Assembly (NCBI RefSeq): GCF_017939745.1
Contig: NZ_JAGKQQ010000001.1
Location: forward strand, 7,393,299-7,457,298
Reading direction: 5' to 3'
DNA from: Gemmata palustris
Lineage (GTDB): Bacteria; Planctomycetota; Planctomycetia; Gemmatales; Gemmataceae
DNA: 64,000 nucleotides
Part shown: positions 50,525 through 59,927 of the stretch, piece after piece
Position numbering within the stretch: position 1 is the first letter of the stretch
Layout: each line of letters starts with the position of its first letter
Position numbers and translations under genes: made by a program
Notes under the pieces: generated by a model
What the model was told of the DNA's origin: nothing
Database searches by the model: none
The model's input: only the letters and a program-made list of their open reading frames with translations

Positions 50525-52681
50525 TTATACGCGCCGGGCGGCCCTGTGGAGAGCGGCCACTTCCGTGCTCGGGGGCGATTCCGGCCTAGTGCGGAATACC
50601 GCCAGTGTGTGGTCCTTTAACTCGTACTTCGCTCCCCCGGCGTGGGTCGCGGCCGGGGTGCCGTCGTCGGCCGTGTCGAACATCAGTTCCCACACGTGCT
50701 CCGGGTTGGTTGCTGGAAGCACGAACCGGACCAATTTCGTGCCCGCGTTCATGAGTACCAGGAGCGTGTCCCCGACGACCGGCTCGCCGTACTCATCGGT
50801 TTCGCGGATCAGGTCGCCAGCCAATCGCATGCCAAGACACTTGTGCGGCTCTTCCCATTCCGCGTCGGTCAGCTCGTGCCCGTTGGGGCGGAACCACGAC
50901 ACGTCCGCCACGCCCTCGCCGCGGATCGGGCGCCCCTGGAAAAACGTTCGCCGCTGGAGAACGGGCTGGGCGCGCCAGATTTGCGCGACGGCCCGCGCGA
51001 ATGTCAGGAATTCGCCGTCCACGGCGCCCCAATCGAGCCAAGTTAGATCGCTGTCCTGGCAGTACGTGTTGTTGTTCCCCTGTTGCGTGTGGCCGAACTC
51101 GTCCCCGGCCAGAATCATCGGCACGCCCTGGCTGAGCATGAGCGTCGCGAACATGTTTCGGCGCTGGCGTGCGCGTCGGGCGACCACTTTGGGATCGTCC
51201 GTTGGCCCCTCGTGCCCACAGTTCCAGTTGCGGTTGTCGTTGTGCCCGTCGCGGTTGTCCTCGCCGTTCGCCAGATTGTGCTTCTGCTCGTAGCTCACCA
51301 GATCCCGCAGTGTGAACCCGTCGTGACAGGTCACGAAGTTGATGCTCGCGTAGGGCCGGCGCCCGGTGCGCTCGTAAAGGTCGCCGGACCCGGTGAGCCG
51401 GTGCGCGAGCAACCGGGTGGAAACGTCCTTTCCGGCCCAGAACCCGCGGACCGCGTCGCGGTACTCGCCGTTCCACTCGGTCCACCCCACCGGGAAGTTG
51501 CCCACCATGTACCCGCCGGGGCCGATGTCCCACGGCTCGGCGATCAGCTTCACGCGCGACAGCACCGGATCCTGGTGAATGATGTCGAAGAACGAGCCGA
51601 GCTTATCGACCTCCGCCAGTTCGCGCGCGAGCGTGGGCGCGAGGTCGAAGCGGAACCCGTCGACGTGCATCTCCTCGACCCAGTACCGCAGGCTGTCCAT
51701 CACGAGTTGTAGAACACGCGGGTGCCGCATGTTGGGGCTGTTCCCGCACGCGGTGAAGTCCATGTAGTAGCGCGGGTGCTCGGGCGAGAGGAAGTAGTAG
51801 CTCGGGTTGTCGAGCCCGCGGAACGAGAGCGTCGGCCCCATCTGGTTGCCCTCGGCCGTGTGGTTGTACACCACGTCGAGGATCACCTCGACCCCGATCG
51901 AGTGCAGCGAACGCACCATCGACTTGAACTCGCGCACCGCGGCGCTCGGGTCACGCGGGTTGGTGCTGAAGCGCGGGTCCGGGGCGAAGAACCCGAGCGT
52001 GTTGTACCCCCAGTAGTTCGAGAGCCCTCTATCCATCAGGTGCCGGTCGTCCGCGCGGTAGTGGACCGGGAGCAGTTCCACCGCGGTCACGTTGAGCTTC
52101 TTCAGGTGGTCGAGCGCCGCTTCCGAGCCGATGCCCGCATAGGTGCCGCGCATGTGGTCGGGCACGCCGGGCATCTTCTTGGTGAACCCCTTTACGTGCA
52201 GTTCGTAAATGAGCGTCTCGTGCCACGGGCGGGCCGGGCGGCGATCGGTGCCCCACGTGAAGGCCGTGTCCGTGACTGCGGCGAGTGGGGCGAACGCCGA
52301 ACTGTCGCGAGTGTCGAAGGTGGTATCGTCCTGGCCGATGGTGTAACCGAAGAGGGCGTCGTGCCACGTGAGTTCGCGGCCAACGGCTTTCGCATACGGA
52401 TCGAAGAGGAGCTTGTGCGGGTTGAACCGTAGCCCCTTTTCCGGCTCGTAGGGGCCGGATGCGCGGATGCCGTAAAGCAGACCGGGGAGCGCGTCCGGCA
52501 GGTAGCAGTGCCACACTTGGTCGGTGCGCTCGCGCAGCGGAATGCGCTGCTCCACCAGCCCGGGGCCTTCAAACAGGCACAGGTCGACCGCGGTCGCGTT
52601 CTCGCTGAAGAGGGCGAAGTTCACACCCACACCGTCCCACGTCGCTCCGAGTGGGTACGGTCTCCCGGGCCACACGCGCAT
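50525..52681 (-). CDS. glgX: Glycogen debranching enzyme GlgX
   Basis: 718-residue GH13 isoamylase-type enzyme that hydrolyses alpha-1,6 links in glycogen limit dextrins. N-terminal CBM48 (about 8-95: VWPGRPYPLGATWDGVGVNF) precedes the catalytic barrel. Catalytic and conserved regions are visible: DVVYNHTAEGN (region I), DGFRFDLAP (nucleophile Asp), IAEPWDIG (acid Glu), and NFVTCHDGFTL (third acid). The line EDNRDGHNDNRNWNCG is also characteristic. Length matches the family. It is the first gene of the glgX-trehalase operon. Together they release glucose from stored glycogen and from trehalose. The start ATG at 52681 fits the family N terminus. Confidence 0.95.
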   Translation of the reverse strand: MRVWPGRPYPLGATWDGVGVNFALFSENATAVDLCLFEGPGLVEQRIPLRERTDQVWHCYLPDALPGLLYGIRASGPYEPEKGLRFNPHKLLFDPYAKAVGRELTWHDALFGYTIGQDDTTFDTRDSSAFAPLAAVTDTAFTWGTDRRPARPWHETLIYELHVKGFTKKMPGVPDHMRGTYAGIGSEAALDHLKKLNVTAVELLPVHYRADDRHLMDRGLSNYWGYNTLGFFAPDPRFSTNPRDPSAAVREFKSMVRSLHSIGVEVILDVVYNHTAEGNQMGPTLSFRGLDNPSYYFLSPEHPRYYMDFTACGNSPNMRHPRVLQLVMDSLRYWVEEMHVDGFRFDLAPTLARELAEVDKLGSFFDIIHQDPVLSRVKLIAEPWDIGPGGYMVGNFPVGWTEWNGEYRDAVRGFWAGKDVSTRLLAHRLTGSGDLYERTGRRPYASINFVTCHDGFTLRDLVSYEQKHNLANGEDNRDGHNDNRNWNCGHEGPTDDPKVVARRARQRRNMFATLMLSQGVPMILAGDEFGHTQQGNNNTYCQDSDLTWLDWGAVDGEFLTFARAVAQIWRAQPVLQRRTFFQGRPIRGEGVADVSWFRPNGHELTDAEWEEPHKCLGMRLAGDLIRETDEYGEPVVGDTLLVLMNAGTKLVRFVLPATNPEHVWELMFDTADDGTPAATHAGGAKYELKDHTLAVFRTRPESPPSTEVAALHRAARRV

Positions 52682-52891
52682 GAACGCCTCCTGATTCTAG
52701 TACGGCGAATGTCGGTCCGATTGCGGTCGAACTTCGCCTCCCGCCAGCGCAACCAAGCGAATCGGATACCAGTGGGCCAACAAACCTTCACTGGTTCGGA
52801 CTGCGGCACGGGTCGTGCAGTGTTTTAGGACGGATCAGCGGTCGCGGACCGTTCAAGCCACAGCACCACTTTACACACCCGAGAAGTTCAT

Positions 52892-53590
52892 ATGGCAGCT
52901 ACTGAAGCACTGAAAATGGAAGACGTTGCCGGCGTGCGCAGCCGCATCTCCTGGCCCGCGGTCCTCGCGGGGGCCGTGGTCGCGGTCGCGACCAATCTCG
53001 TGCTCACCCTGTTCTTCGCGGCCATCGGGCTGACCGTTGCCGAAGCGGGTGTCCGGGCCAACGCGGTCGGCACCGGCGCTCTGATCGCGTGCCTCCTGAG
53101 TATCATTGCGTCCTTGTTCGTCGGCGGGTGGGTGAGCACGCAACTAACGGCGGGCGAAACCGAGCGCGAGTCCGTCCTTTACGGCATCCTGACGTGGGCT
53201 CTCGTCGTGGGTTTCTCCCTCGGGCTTGTCGGCATGGGCGCGCGGGCGGGGTACTTCGCGTTCGTGGGCGGGGCAATGGTCGCGCAGCAGTCGCCGGGCG
53301 TGCAGAACTGGGAAGAATCGGCCCGTAACGCCGGGGTGTCGCAAGAGCGCATCGACGCGGCGAAGGCTGCGGTCGATCCGAACCGGGCGCGCGAGATCGC
53401 GAACGACCCCGTCGCCCAGAAGCGCGCGGAAGAGGCCGCAGTCGGCGCGTCGTGGGCCGCGCTCGTCGGCGTGCTGCTCTCGATGGCGTCCGCGATCGGC
53501 GGGGCGATGTGCGGGCGCGGGATCGCGTTCCGGCTGATCCCGACCGCTCACGGCCAAGTGGTTCAGCGCCGGGAAGTCATCGTCTCGTAG
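52892..53590 (+). CDS. Four-helix integral membrane protein of unknown function
   Basis: 232-residue membrane protein with four predicted transmembrane helices: about 20-48 (WPAVLAGAVVAVATNLVLTL), 62-85, 98-125 (LYGILTWALVVGFSLGLVGM) and 185-208. Between helices 3 and 4 is a soluble loop rich in Ala, Glu and Arg (about 130-185). Similar proteins are annotated as PhnA-like or YrzE/TIGR04086-type membrane proteins in other bacteria; the role is unknown. ATG at 52892 with GAGAAG 8 bp before. It is divergent from glgX (210 bp) and followed by a large stem-loop before the FAD/Rieske gene. Confidence 0.65.
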   Translation: MAATEALKMEDVAGVRSRISWPAVLAGAVVAVATNLVLTLFFAAIGLTVAEAGVRANAVGTGALIACLLSIIASLFVGGWVSTQLTAGETERESVLYGILTWALVVGFSLGLVGMGARAGYFAFVGGAMVAQQSPGVQNWEESARNAGVSQERIDAAKAAVDPNRAREIANDPVAQKRAEEAAVGASWAALVGVLLSMASAIGGAMCGRGIAFRLIPTAHGQVVQRREVIVS

Positions 53591-53611
53591 TTGAGAAGGG
53601 TACTCGTCATC

Positions 53612-53700
53612 GCAGTCGGGCCGGGTGCGCGTTCGTGACCGTTCCATCGGGTTAAAGCCCCGCGGGTCGGTTCCGCGAACAAGCACCCGGCCCGAACTGC
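53612..53700 (+). promoter_or_regulatory. Large stem-loop between membrane protein and FAD/Rieske genes
   Basis: 17-bp arms (53612-53628 with 53683-53700, one bulge) enclose about 54 nt that can form an inner stem. It starts 22 bp after the upstream stop and ends 70 bp before the next ATG. It could be a terminator or a structured leader of the next gene. Confidence 0.5.
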
Positions 53701-53769
53701 GTTCGGCACACCGGTTGCGGCCCGTTACTCCGCCGCCCCTTCGTTCTGTTCTTAAAGCCGTCACTAGCC

Positions 53770-55284
53770 ATGCCTAACACCAGTTCCGTTTGGTCGCTCG
53801 AGAACCCCGTTCGGGCCGGCGCTCCGCTCGCAGGAAATACGCGATACGACGTGTGCGTCATCGGCGGCGGCATCGCCGGTTTGACGACCGCGTACCTGCT
53901 CGCTTCCGAGGGCAAGTCGGTTGTCGTTCTCGATGCGAAACCCACCGTTGCTGGCGGCGAGACGGAATTCACGACCGCTCACCTCGCGTGGGTGATTGAT
54001 GACCGGTTCGCCCGCGTCGCGTCGATTCGCGGTGACGACACTGCGGCGCTGGCGGCGAAGAGTCATCTGGCCGCTATCAACTTGATCGAAGAGATCATCA
54101 AACGCGAAAACATCGCCTGCGACTTCCGCCGAACGGACGGGTACCTGTTCCCCGGCGCCCGCGGGGGCGACGAGGTGATTCGGGACGAAGTGGTCGCGCT
54201 CACGCGCCTCGGGCTCATCTTCGAGCGCGTGGACCAAGTTCCGTTCCCGGCAAGCGCGACCGGTCCCGCACTGCGATTCCCCGATAACGGCCAATTCCAC
54301 CCGCTGAAGTACCTGAGCGAGATCGCCGCGCTGATTCGCAAAAATGGCGGCGCGATTCACACCGACACACAGGTGGTGAAGGTGGAGAACGGCTCCCCCT
54401 GCGTCGCGCACACGAAGTCGGGCCACGCGGTCACCGCGGACGCGATCGTCGTCGCGACTAACACGCCGTTCGATGCGGGGCTGTCGCTCCACTTCAAACT
54501 CGCTGCGTACATCACCTACGCCATCGCCCTCGAAGTGCCAGCGGGATACGTGCCGCCCGTGCTCCTTTGGGACACCGAAGACCCGTACCACTACGTCCGC
54601 ACCGCACACGGAACCGGCACCGAGTTCCTGATCGTCGGCGGCGAGGACCACAAGACGGGCCAGGCGCAGGACCAACAAGAGCGGTGGGACCGTTTAGAAG
54701 CATGGGCGCGAAAACGGTTCCCCGAAGCCGGTCCGGTTCGGCACCACTGGTCCGGGCAGGTGTTTGAGACGCCCGACGGGTTGGGGCTAATCGGCCGGGC
54801 GCCGGGGTTCCGCGACAACCTCTATGTGATTACTGGCGACTCGGGCATGGGCATGACACACGGTACCCTCGGCGCGCGGCTCGTCACGGACCTCATCCTC
54901 GGTCGGACGAGCGAGTTCGCCGGGGTGTATTCGCCGTCGCGCTGGATGCCGGGCGCGCTGAAAACGCTGCTCGAAGAGAACGCGAACCTCGCGGCGCAAT
55001 ACGGTGATTGGCTCACCGGTGGTGAGGTGAAATCGGCGGCCGAGATCCCCCCCGGGCACGGCGCGATCATCCGCCACGGCCTGAGCAAGAGCGCGGCTTA
55101 CAAGGACGACAAGGGGCAGGTCCACGAGATGTCCGCGGTGTGCCCCCACCTGGGCGGCATCGTTCAGTGGAACCCGGGCGAGAAATCGTGGGACTGCCCG
55201 TGTCACGGCTCGCGGTTCAGTTGCAAGGGAGAAGTACAACACGGCCCGGCTGTCGAAGGGCTGAAAGTGATCGAAAAGACCTGA
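53770..55284 (+). CDS. FAD-dependent oxidoreductase with C-terminal Rieske domain
   Basis: 504-residue cytoplasmic protein. The FAD-binding Rossmann motif is VCVIGGGIAGLTTAYLLASE (residues about 28-47), with a DAO-type (glycine/D-amino-acid oxidase-like) body and a second FAD-contact near LIGRAPGFRDNLYVITGDSG. The C-terminal 75 residues form a Rieske [2Fe-2S] domain: CPHLGG (Cys-x-His) and CPCHGSRF (Cys-x2-His pair), complete for cluster binding. Such fusions are widespread in bacteria and probably shuttle electrons between an amine-type substrate and the cluster, but the substrate is unknown. Start ATG at 53770. Confidence 0.88.
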   Translation: MPNTSSVWSLENPVRAGAPLAGNTRYDVCVIGGGIAGLTTAYLLASEGKSVVVLDAKPTVAGGETEFTTAHLAWVIDDRFARVASIRGDDTAALAAKSHLAAINLIEEIIKRENIACDFRRTDGYLFPGARGGDEVIRDEVVALTRLGLIFERVDQVPFPASATGPALRFPDNGQFHPLKYLSEIAALIRKNGGAIHTDTQVVKVENGSPCVAHTKSGHAVTADAIVVATNTPFDAGLSLHFKLAAYITYAIALEVPAGYVPPVLLWDTEDPYHYVRTAHGTGTEFLIVGGEDHKTGQAQDQQERWDRLEAWARKRFPEAGPVRHHWSGQVFETPDGLGLIGRAPGFRDNLYVITGDSGMGMTHGTLGARLVTDLILGRTSEFAGVYSPSRWMPGALKTLLEENANLAAQYGDWLTGGEVKSAAEIPPGHGAIIRHGLSKSAAYKDDKGQVHEMSAVCPHLGGIVQWNPGEKSWDCPCHGSRFSCKGEVQHGPAVEGLKVIEKT

Positions 55285-55583
55285 GCGCCGTGTGCCCGCA
55301 AGCGCCGAACACGCGCGGCAATTTTGCAAAATGTGATCTTGTGTACATTATGCGAGATGTGGTAGAGTTGTGGTATTCCATCCACTCTATATCCGTCGCA
55401 GTGGGCTCGCTACATTGGCGACCCGCGACGGTTACGGAGCGGGTGGGATAATCACGAGTGGGTATGTGCGATCAATGTTAGCCAATGTTAGTAGCGCGAT
55501 TCGTTTTCCCCGGCGAAAACACTGATCTGCGCCGTCGGGCCAAAAATGTTAGCAATTGTTAGCCGCGCCCGATACGCCCCCGT
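55285..55583. other. AT-enriched intergenic region with TGTTAGC motifs
   Basis: 299 bp between two convergent genes. The stretch 55320-55390 is visibly lower in GC than the genes around it. TGTTAGC occurs in two tandem pairs, at about 55474-55497 and 55540-55569, about 65 bp apart; the second matches 10269-10298. No gene recognised. Confidence 0.55.
55540..55569 (+). repeat. 30-bp motif with doubled TGTTAGC, copy 2
   Basis: Matches the reverse complement of 10269-10298 at 29 of 30 bases. A related pair (AATGTTAGCCAATGTTAG) lies just upstream at about 55474-55491. Confidence 0.6.
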
Positions 55584-56684
55584 TCACCCGCCCGGCGAGG
55601 AGGCGTTGACCAACTCCGGCACTTCGAGTTTCGGTAACTTGTACTCCTGCGTGAGCGACGGGCGCGGCTTCGCGGGGGCCGGATCTAATTTGACGGCGCG
55701 CCCGGTCGCGCACGACTTCTCGATAGCCTCAATGATGGTGAGGTCGGTCAACCCTTCGAGGCCGTTCGGTTCGGGCTCGCGGTTGTTCAAAACGCAGTCG
55801 GAGAAGTACGCGATCTCCGCCCCGATCTGGTCGCGCTCCGGGAACTGCGCTTCTTTCGTTTTGCCGTCCTTGTCCGTGAGGCGCATGGTGATGTCGCCGT
55901 GAAACGTGTAGGCGGGGTCCATCTTCAGATCGCCCGCGGTGCCGACGACGCGGTACTCGGACACCTTCGACTCGCCGAACCCACAGGTGAACGTCGCGAG
56001 CCGCCCCTTCGGGAACCGCATGACCGCGGTCACCAGTTCTGGTACCTCGCGGAACCGCGTCTCGTTGTTGCTCGCGCTGAACGCGGTGACTTCAATGGGA
56101 TCGTCCTGGAACAAGTACCGCGCGGCGTTGATGCAGTAGATCCCGATGTCCATGAGCGGGTGCCCCGCGAGGTGCGCATCGAGTCGGGTGTTGCCCTCCT
56201 GTACCTGCTGCGTGAACACCGAGTTGAACACACGCGGTTCGCCGATCTTGCCGTCCTTGATGTGCTCGATGGCGAGGAGGTTCGCGGACTCGAAGTGAAG
56301 CCGGTACGCGATCATCAGTTTCACGCCCGCGTCGTTGCAGGCGTCGATCATCGCGCGGCACTCGGCGGCGGTCGCGGCCATCGGCTTTTCGCAGAGCACA
56401 TGAATGCGCTCCTTCGCGGCCCGAACCGTGTACTCCTTGTGCATGGAGTTGGGCAACGCGATGTACACCGCGTCGATGGTGCCGCTCTCGAGCAGGTCGC
56501 CGTACTGCTCGTACTCGTAGGCCGGGACGCCGTACTGTTCACCAACCTCTTTCTGCTTTACCGGGTCACCGGAAACGATCGCAGCAAGTTCCGCGTTCGC
56601 CGCGTTCGGGAACGCGGGCAGAATCGCTTCTTGTGCGAACCACCCGGTGCCGACCACCGCGAACCGCACCTTTTTCGCGCTCAT
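55584..56684 (-). CDS. Gfo/Idh/MocA family oxidoreductase
   Basis: 366-residue NAD(P)-dependent oxidoreductase of the Gfo/Idh/MocA group, which oxidises or reduces sugars or inositols. The Rossmann motif is FAVVGTGWFAQEAILPAF (residues 7-24), followed by the family hallmark CEKPMAATAAECRAM (EKP) and MIAYRLHFE. The second half is the alpha/beta substrate domain (PLMDIGIYCINAARYLF, VTCGF-like GESKVSEYRVVGTAGDLKMD). Start at 56684 has GAGGAG 7 bp upstream and begins with MSAKKVRFAVVG; a much longer frame upstream is not used. Divergent from the DUF1549/DUF1553 gene (132 bp). The sugar substrate cannot be assigned. Confidence 0.88.
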   Translation of the reverse strand: MSAKKVRFAVVGTGWFAQEAILPAFPNAANAELAAIVSGDPVKQKEVGEQYGVPAYEYEQYGDLLESGTIDAVYIALPNSMHKEYTVRAAKERIHVLCEKPMAATAAECRAMIDACNDAGVKLMIAYRLHFESANLLAIEHIKDGKIGEPRVFNSVFTQQVQEGNTRLDAHLAGHPLMDIGIYCINAARYLFQDDPIEVTAFSASNNETRFREVPELVTAVMRFPKGRLATFTCGFGESKVSEYRVVGTAGDLKMDPAYTFHGDITMRLTDKDGKTKEAQFPERDQIGAEIAYFSDCVLNNREPEPNGLEGLTDLTIIEAIEKSCATGRAVKLDPAPAKPRPSLTQEYKLPKLEVPELVNASSPGG

Positions 56685-56816
56685 CAGGTGTCTCCTCATG
56701 TGGGCGAGATCGGCCGAGGAGATGCACCGCGCGTGCCGAAGGGCGTCCATCGCTTCCCTTCGCGCTCCCGTGCTGGTAACTTCTGTGAGTATCCCGCCTG
56801 CCGAGGTTCCACGCCG

Positions 56817-59800
56817 ATGCACTTTTCGACCTCTCGCCGTGCCGCACTGCTCATGATGGTGTTCGCTGCGGTCGCTTACGCGACATTTGCTCTGGGGGCT
56901 CCCGGCGCGCAACCGAAAGACAAAGAGAAGGTCGATCCCGACCACGTCGCGAAGATGGCGAAGGGGACGGATCTCTTCAAAGCGAGCGTGCGCGCCGTGC
57001 TCCAGGCAAAGTGCGTGAAGTGTCACAGCGGGGAGCGCTTAGAAGGCGGGTTCGACATGAACACCCGCGAACTCGCGATGAAGGGCGGCGAGCGCGGGCC
57101 GGCACTCGTGCCCGGCGATCACAAGAAGAGCCTCCTGTACCAGCTCACGGCCCACCAAAAAGAGCCGCACATGCCCCACGAGCGGGCCAAGCTCGCGGAC
57201 GCAGACATCGCCAAAATCGCCGAGTGGATCGACTTGGGCGCGCCCTACGACAAGCCGTTTGTCACGATCGATGAGACCGCGTGGACCAAGAAGGTCACGC
57301 CCGCGGAGGGGAAGAAGCACTGGGCCTATCAACCGCTTCTGAAGGACATCAAGAACCCGAAACCGGACGCAAAGAACCCAATCGACGGGTTCATACTGGC
57401 GAAGCTCGAAGCCGCCGGCATCAAGCCGAACCCCGCGACCGACAAGCGAACACTCATTCGCCGCGTTTATCTTGGCCTCATCGGGTTGCCGCCGACGCCG
57501 GAACAGGTCGATGCGTTCCTGAAGGACGAAACGCCCCAAGCTTACGCGAAAGTAATCGACGGACTACTCTCATCACCGCACTTCGGCGAAAAGCAGGCGC
57601 GCCACTGGCTCGACCTCGTGCGGTTCGCCGAGAGCCACGGCTTCGAGCACGACTACGACCGCCCCACCGCGTACCACTACCGCGACTTCGTGATTAAGGC
57701 ACTGAACGCCGATTTGCCGTTCGACTCGTTCGCGAAGTGGCAGATTGCGGGGGACGAGATCGCCCCGAACGATCCGCTCGCGATGATGGCGACCGGCTAC
57801 CTTGCGGCCGGGGTTCACAGCACGCAGATCACGAAAAACGAGGTCGAAAAGCACCGGTACGACGAACTCGACGACATGCTCGCGAACGTCGGCACCACGT
57901 TTCTGGGCCTCACGGTGGGCTGTGCCCGGTGCCACGACCACAAGTTCGACGCGATCCCCGCACGCGACTACTACCGGATGCTCGCGGCGTTCACCACGAC
58001 CGTCCGCACGGAAGTAGATCTCGACCTCGATCCAAAGGGCCACGCGAAGGCAAAGGCGGTGTTTGATGTGGACCACAAACGGTTCACGGATGCGCTCGCG
58101 AAGTTTGAGAACGAACAACTACCGTCGCGGTTCGCGCTGTGGGAGAAGGAAAAGAATGGCAAGCCGGTCCCCGCGGACACCTGGGTGCTGCCGAAGATCA
58201 CGGCGAACAAGTCCGCGGGCGGTGCCACCCTCGCCACACAACCCGATGGAAGCGTGCTGATTTCTGGGAAGAACCCCACCACGGAAACGCTCACGTTTGA
58301 AGTGATTACCACCCTGGAGAGCATCAAATCACTGCGGCTCGAAGCGCTCGCCCACTCGTCGCTCGTGAAGAACGGGCCGGGGCGAGCCACGAACGGCAAC
58401 TTCGCGCTGTCTGATATCCGCGTACTCGCGGAGGCGCTCGAACAGAAGGAATCGCAACCAGCGGTTCGCGTGAAGCTCACCAACCCCCGTGCCACCTTCG
58501 AGCAGAAGGGCCTCGGAATCGCGCACGCAATCGACGACAACGTGACAACCGCGTGGGCCGTTGATCCGCAGTTCGGCAAGGATCACGCCGCGGCGTTCGC
58601 GTTCGAGAAACCGGTCGGGTTCCCGGGCGGAACGAAGCTCACGATCACGCTGGCCTTCAATAACAACACGGGCCACGGCATCGGGCGGCCCCGCATCAGT
58701 TTGAGCGCGAGCGAGAAGCCCGACCTCGCTAGCACTGCGACGAGCGAAACTGTTCGCGCGGCACTCGCAGTCTCCGCGGACAAGCGAACGCCCGAGCAAA
58801 TTGCAGCCGTCTTAGCGTGGTACGCACCTCAAGACGCGGAGTTCCAGAAGCTCCAAAAGGCCGAACGCGACCACCTCGCGACCGCGCCGAAACCCAACAA
58901 GGTCAAAGCGCTCGTATCGAGCGAGGGCCTCCCGGCGATCCGGCTCCACACTCAGGGCGACGACTACCTGAAGGAAACGCACTTCCTGCGCCGCGGTGAC
59001 CCGGCCCAGAAGTCTGGGGTCGCGTCGGTCGCGTTCCTGCAAACGCTGATGCCCGACGCAGAAGCACAAACCAAGTGGGTGAAGCCCGCGCCCACGGGAT
59101 CACGCCTCAGCTACCAGCGCACCGCGTTCGCGAACTGGATGACGGATGCGGAAGGCGGCGCCGGGCACCTCGTCGCCCGGGTGATTGTGAACCGGCTCTG
59201 GGCGCAACACTTCGGTAGGGGGCTGGTGACCACGACGAGCGACTTCGGCGTCCGCGGAGAATCACCCAGCCACCCGGAACTCCTCGACTACCTCGCAGGC
59301 GAACTCATCCGCAATAACTGGAAGCTGAAGCCGATTCACAAACTGATCGTGACGAGCGCTGCTTATCAGCAAAGTTCCGCACGCGACGAAGAAAAGGCGC
59401 GCCTCGACCCGGAGAACAAGTTCGTGTGGCGCCAGCCGGTGCGCCGACTGCAGGCTGAGGTGATTCGCGACAGCATCCTGGCCGTCGGTGGCCGACTGAA
59501 CACGACCATGTACGGCCCCGGCACGCTGAGCGAAGAAAGCCCGCGGCGCAGCATCTACTTCACCATGAAACGGAGCAAGCTGATCCCGTCACTGGTCGTG
59601 TTCGATGCACCCGACGGCACGACGGGTGTGGGCGATCGACCGAGTACAACGGTCGCGCCGCAATCCCTGCACCTGATGAACAACCCGCACGTGCGTGCGG
59701 CGGCCTACGGCTTGGCCAAGCGCGCAACGGCCGACAGCAAAGCTAACGATACCGACGCGGTCACACTGGCGTACAAGCTCGCGCTGTGTCGCGAACCGAC

Positions 59801-59924
59801 CAGGGACGAACTCGCCGACGCGACCGCGTTCCTGAAGGGCCACACGGGAACCGCCCGCGAAACCGCAATGACCGATCTGTGCCAGGTGCTCTTCTGTCTG
59901 AACGAGTTCCTGTATGTGGAGTGA
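56817..59924 (+). CDS. Exported DUF1549/DUF1553 protein with cytochrome c domain
   Basis: 1035-residue exported protein. Signal peptide about 1-28 (RRAALLMMVFAAVAYATFAL). A planctomycete cytochrome c domain follows, with heme motif CVKCH (in LQAKCVKCHSGERLEGGF). DUF1549 is about 170-390 (LIRRVYLGLIGLPPTPEQVD, HWLDLVRFAESHGFEHDYDR, VGCARCHDHKFDAIPARDYY, with a second CxxCH). The C-terminal DUF1553/PSD1 part (about 780-1030) has VARVIVNRLWAQHFGRGLV, TTSDFGVRGESPSHPELLDY and MNNPHVRAAAYGLAKRA. In planctomycetes this gene is normally followed at once by DUF1501; here a nuclease-like gene sits between. Start at 56817 because the signal peptide begins there; the longer frame upstream is a shadow of the divergent Gfo/Idh gene. 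Confidence 0.9.
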   Translation: MHFSTSRRAALLMMVFAAVAYATFALGAPGAQPKDKEKVDPDHVAKMAKGTDLFKASVRAVLQAKCVKCHSGERLEGGFDMNTRELAMKGGERGPALVPGDHKKSLLYQLTAHQKEPHMPHERAKLADADIAKIAEWIDLGAPYDKPFVTIDETAWTKKVTPAEGKKHWAYQPLLKDIKNPKPDAKNPIDGFILAKLEAAGIKPNPATDKRTLIRRVYLGLIGLPPTPEQVDAFLKDETPQAYAKVIDGLLSSPHFGEKQARHWLDLVRFAESHGFEHDYDRPTAYHYRDFVIKALNADLPFDSFAKWQIAGDEIAPNDPLAMMATGYLAAGVHSTQITKNEVEKHRYDELDDMLANVGTTFLGLTVGCARCHDHKFDAIPARDYYRMLAAFTTTVRTEVDLDLDPKGHAKAKAVFDVDHKRFTDALAKFENEQLPSRFALWEKEKNGKPVPADTWVLPKITANKSAGGATLATQPDGSVLISGKNPTTETLTFEVITTLESIKSLRLEALAHSSLVKNGPGRATNGNFALSDIRVLAEALEQKESQPAVRVKLTNPRATFEQKGLGIAHAIDDNVTTAWAVDPQFGKDHAAAFAFEKPVGFPGGTKLTITLAFNNNTGHGIGRPRISLSASEKPDLASTATSETVRAALAVSADKRTPEQIAAVLAWYAPQDAEFQKLQKAERDHLATAPKPNKVKALVSSEGLPAIRLHTQGDDYLKETHFLRRGDPAQKSGVASVAFLQTLMPDAEAQTKWVKPAPTGSRLSYQRTAFANWMTDAEGGAGHLVARVIVNRLWAQHFGRGLVTTTSDFGVRGESPSHPELLDYLAGELIRNNWKLKPIHKLIVTSAAYQQSSARDEEKARLDPENKFVWRQPVRRLQAEVIRDSILAVGGRLNTTMYGPGTLSEESPRRSIYFTMKRSKLIPSLVVFDAPDGTTGVGDRPSTTVAPQSLHLMNNPHVRAAAYGLAKRATADSKANDTDAVTLAYKLALCREPTRDELADATAFLKGHTGTARETAMTDLCQVLFCLNEFLYVE

Positions 59925-59927
59925 GGC

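Noticed and set aside
55899-56816. N-terminal extension of the DUF1549/1553 frame
   Set aside because: This part is antisense to the Gfo/Idh/MocA gene; the signal peptide at 56817 is the real start.
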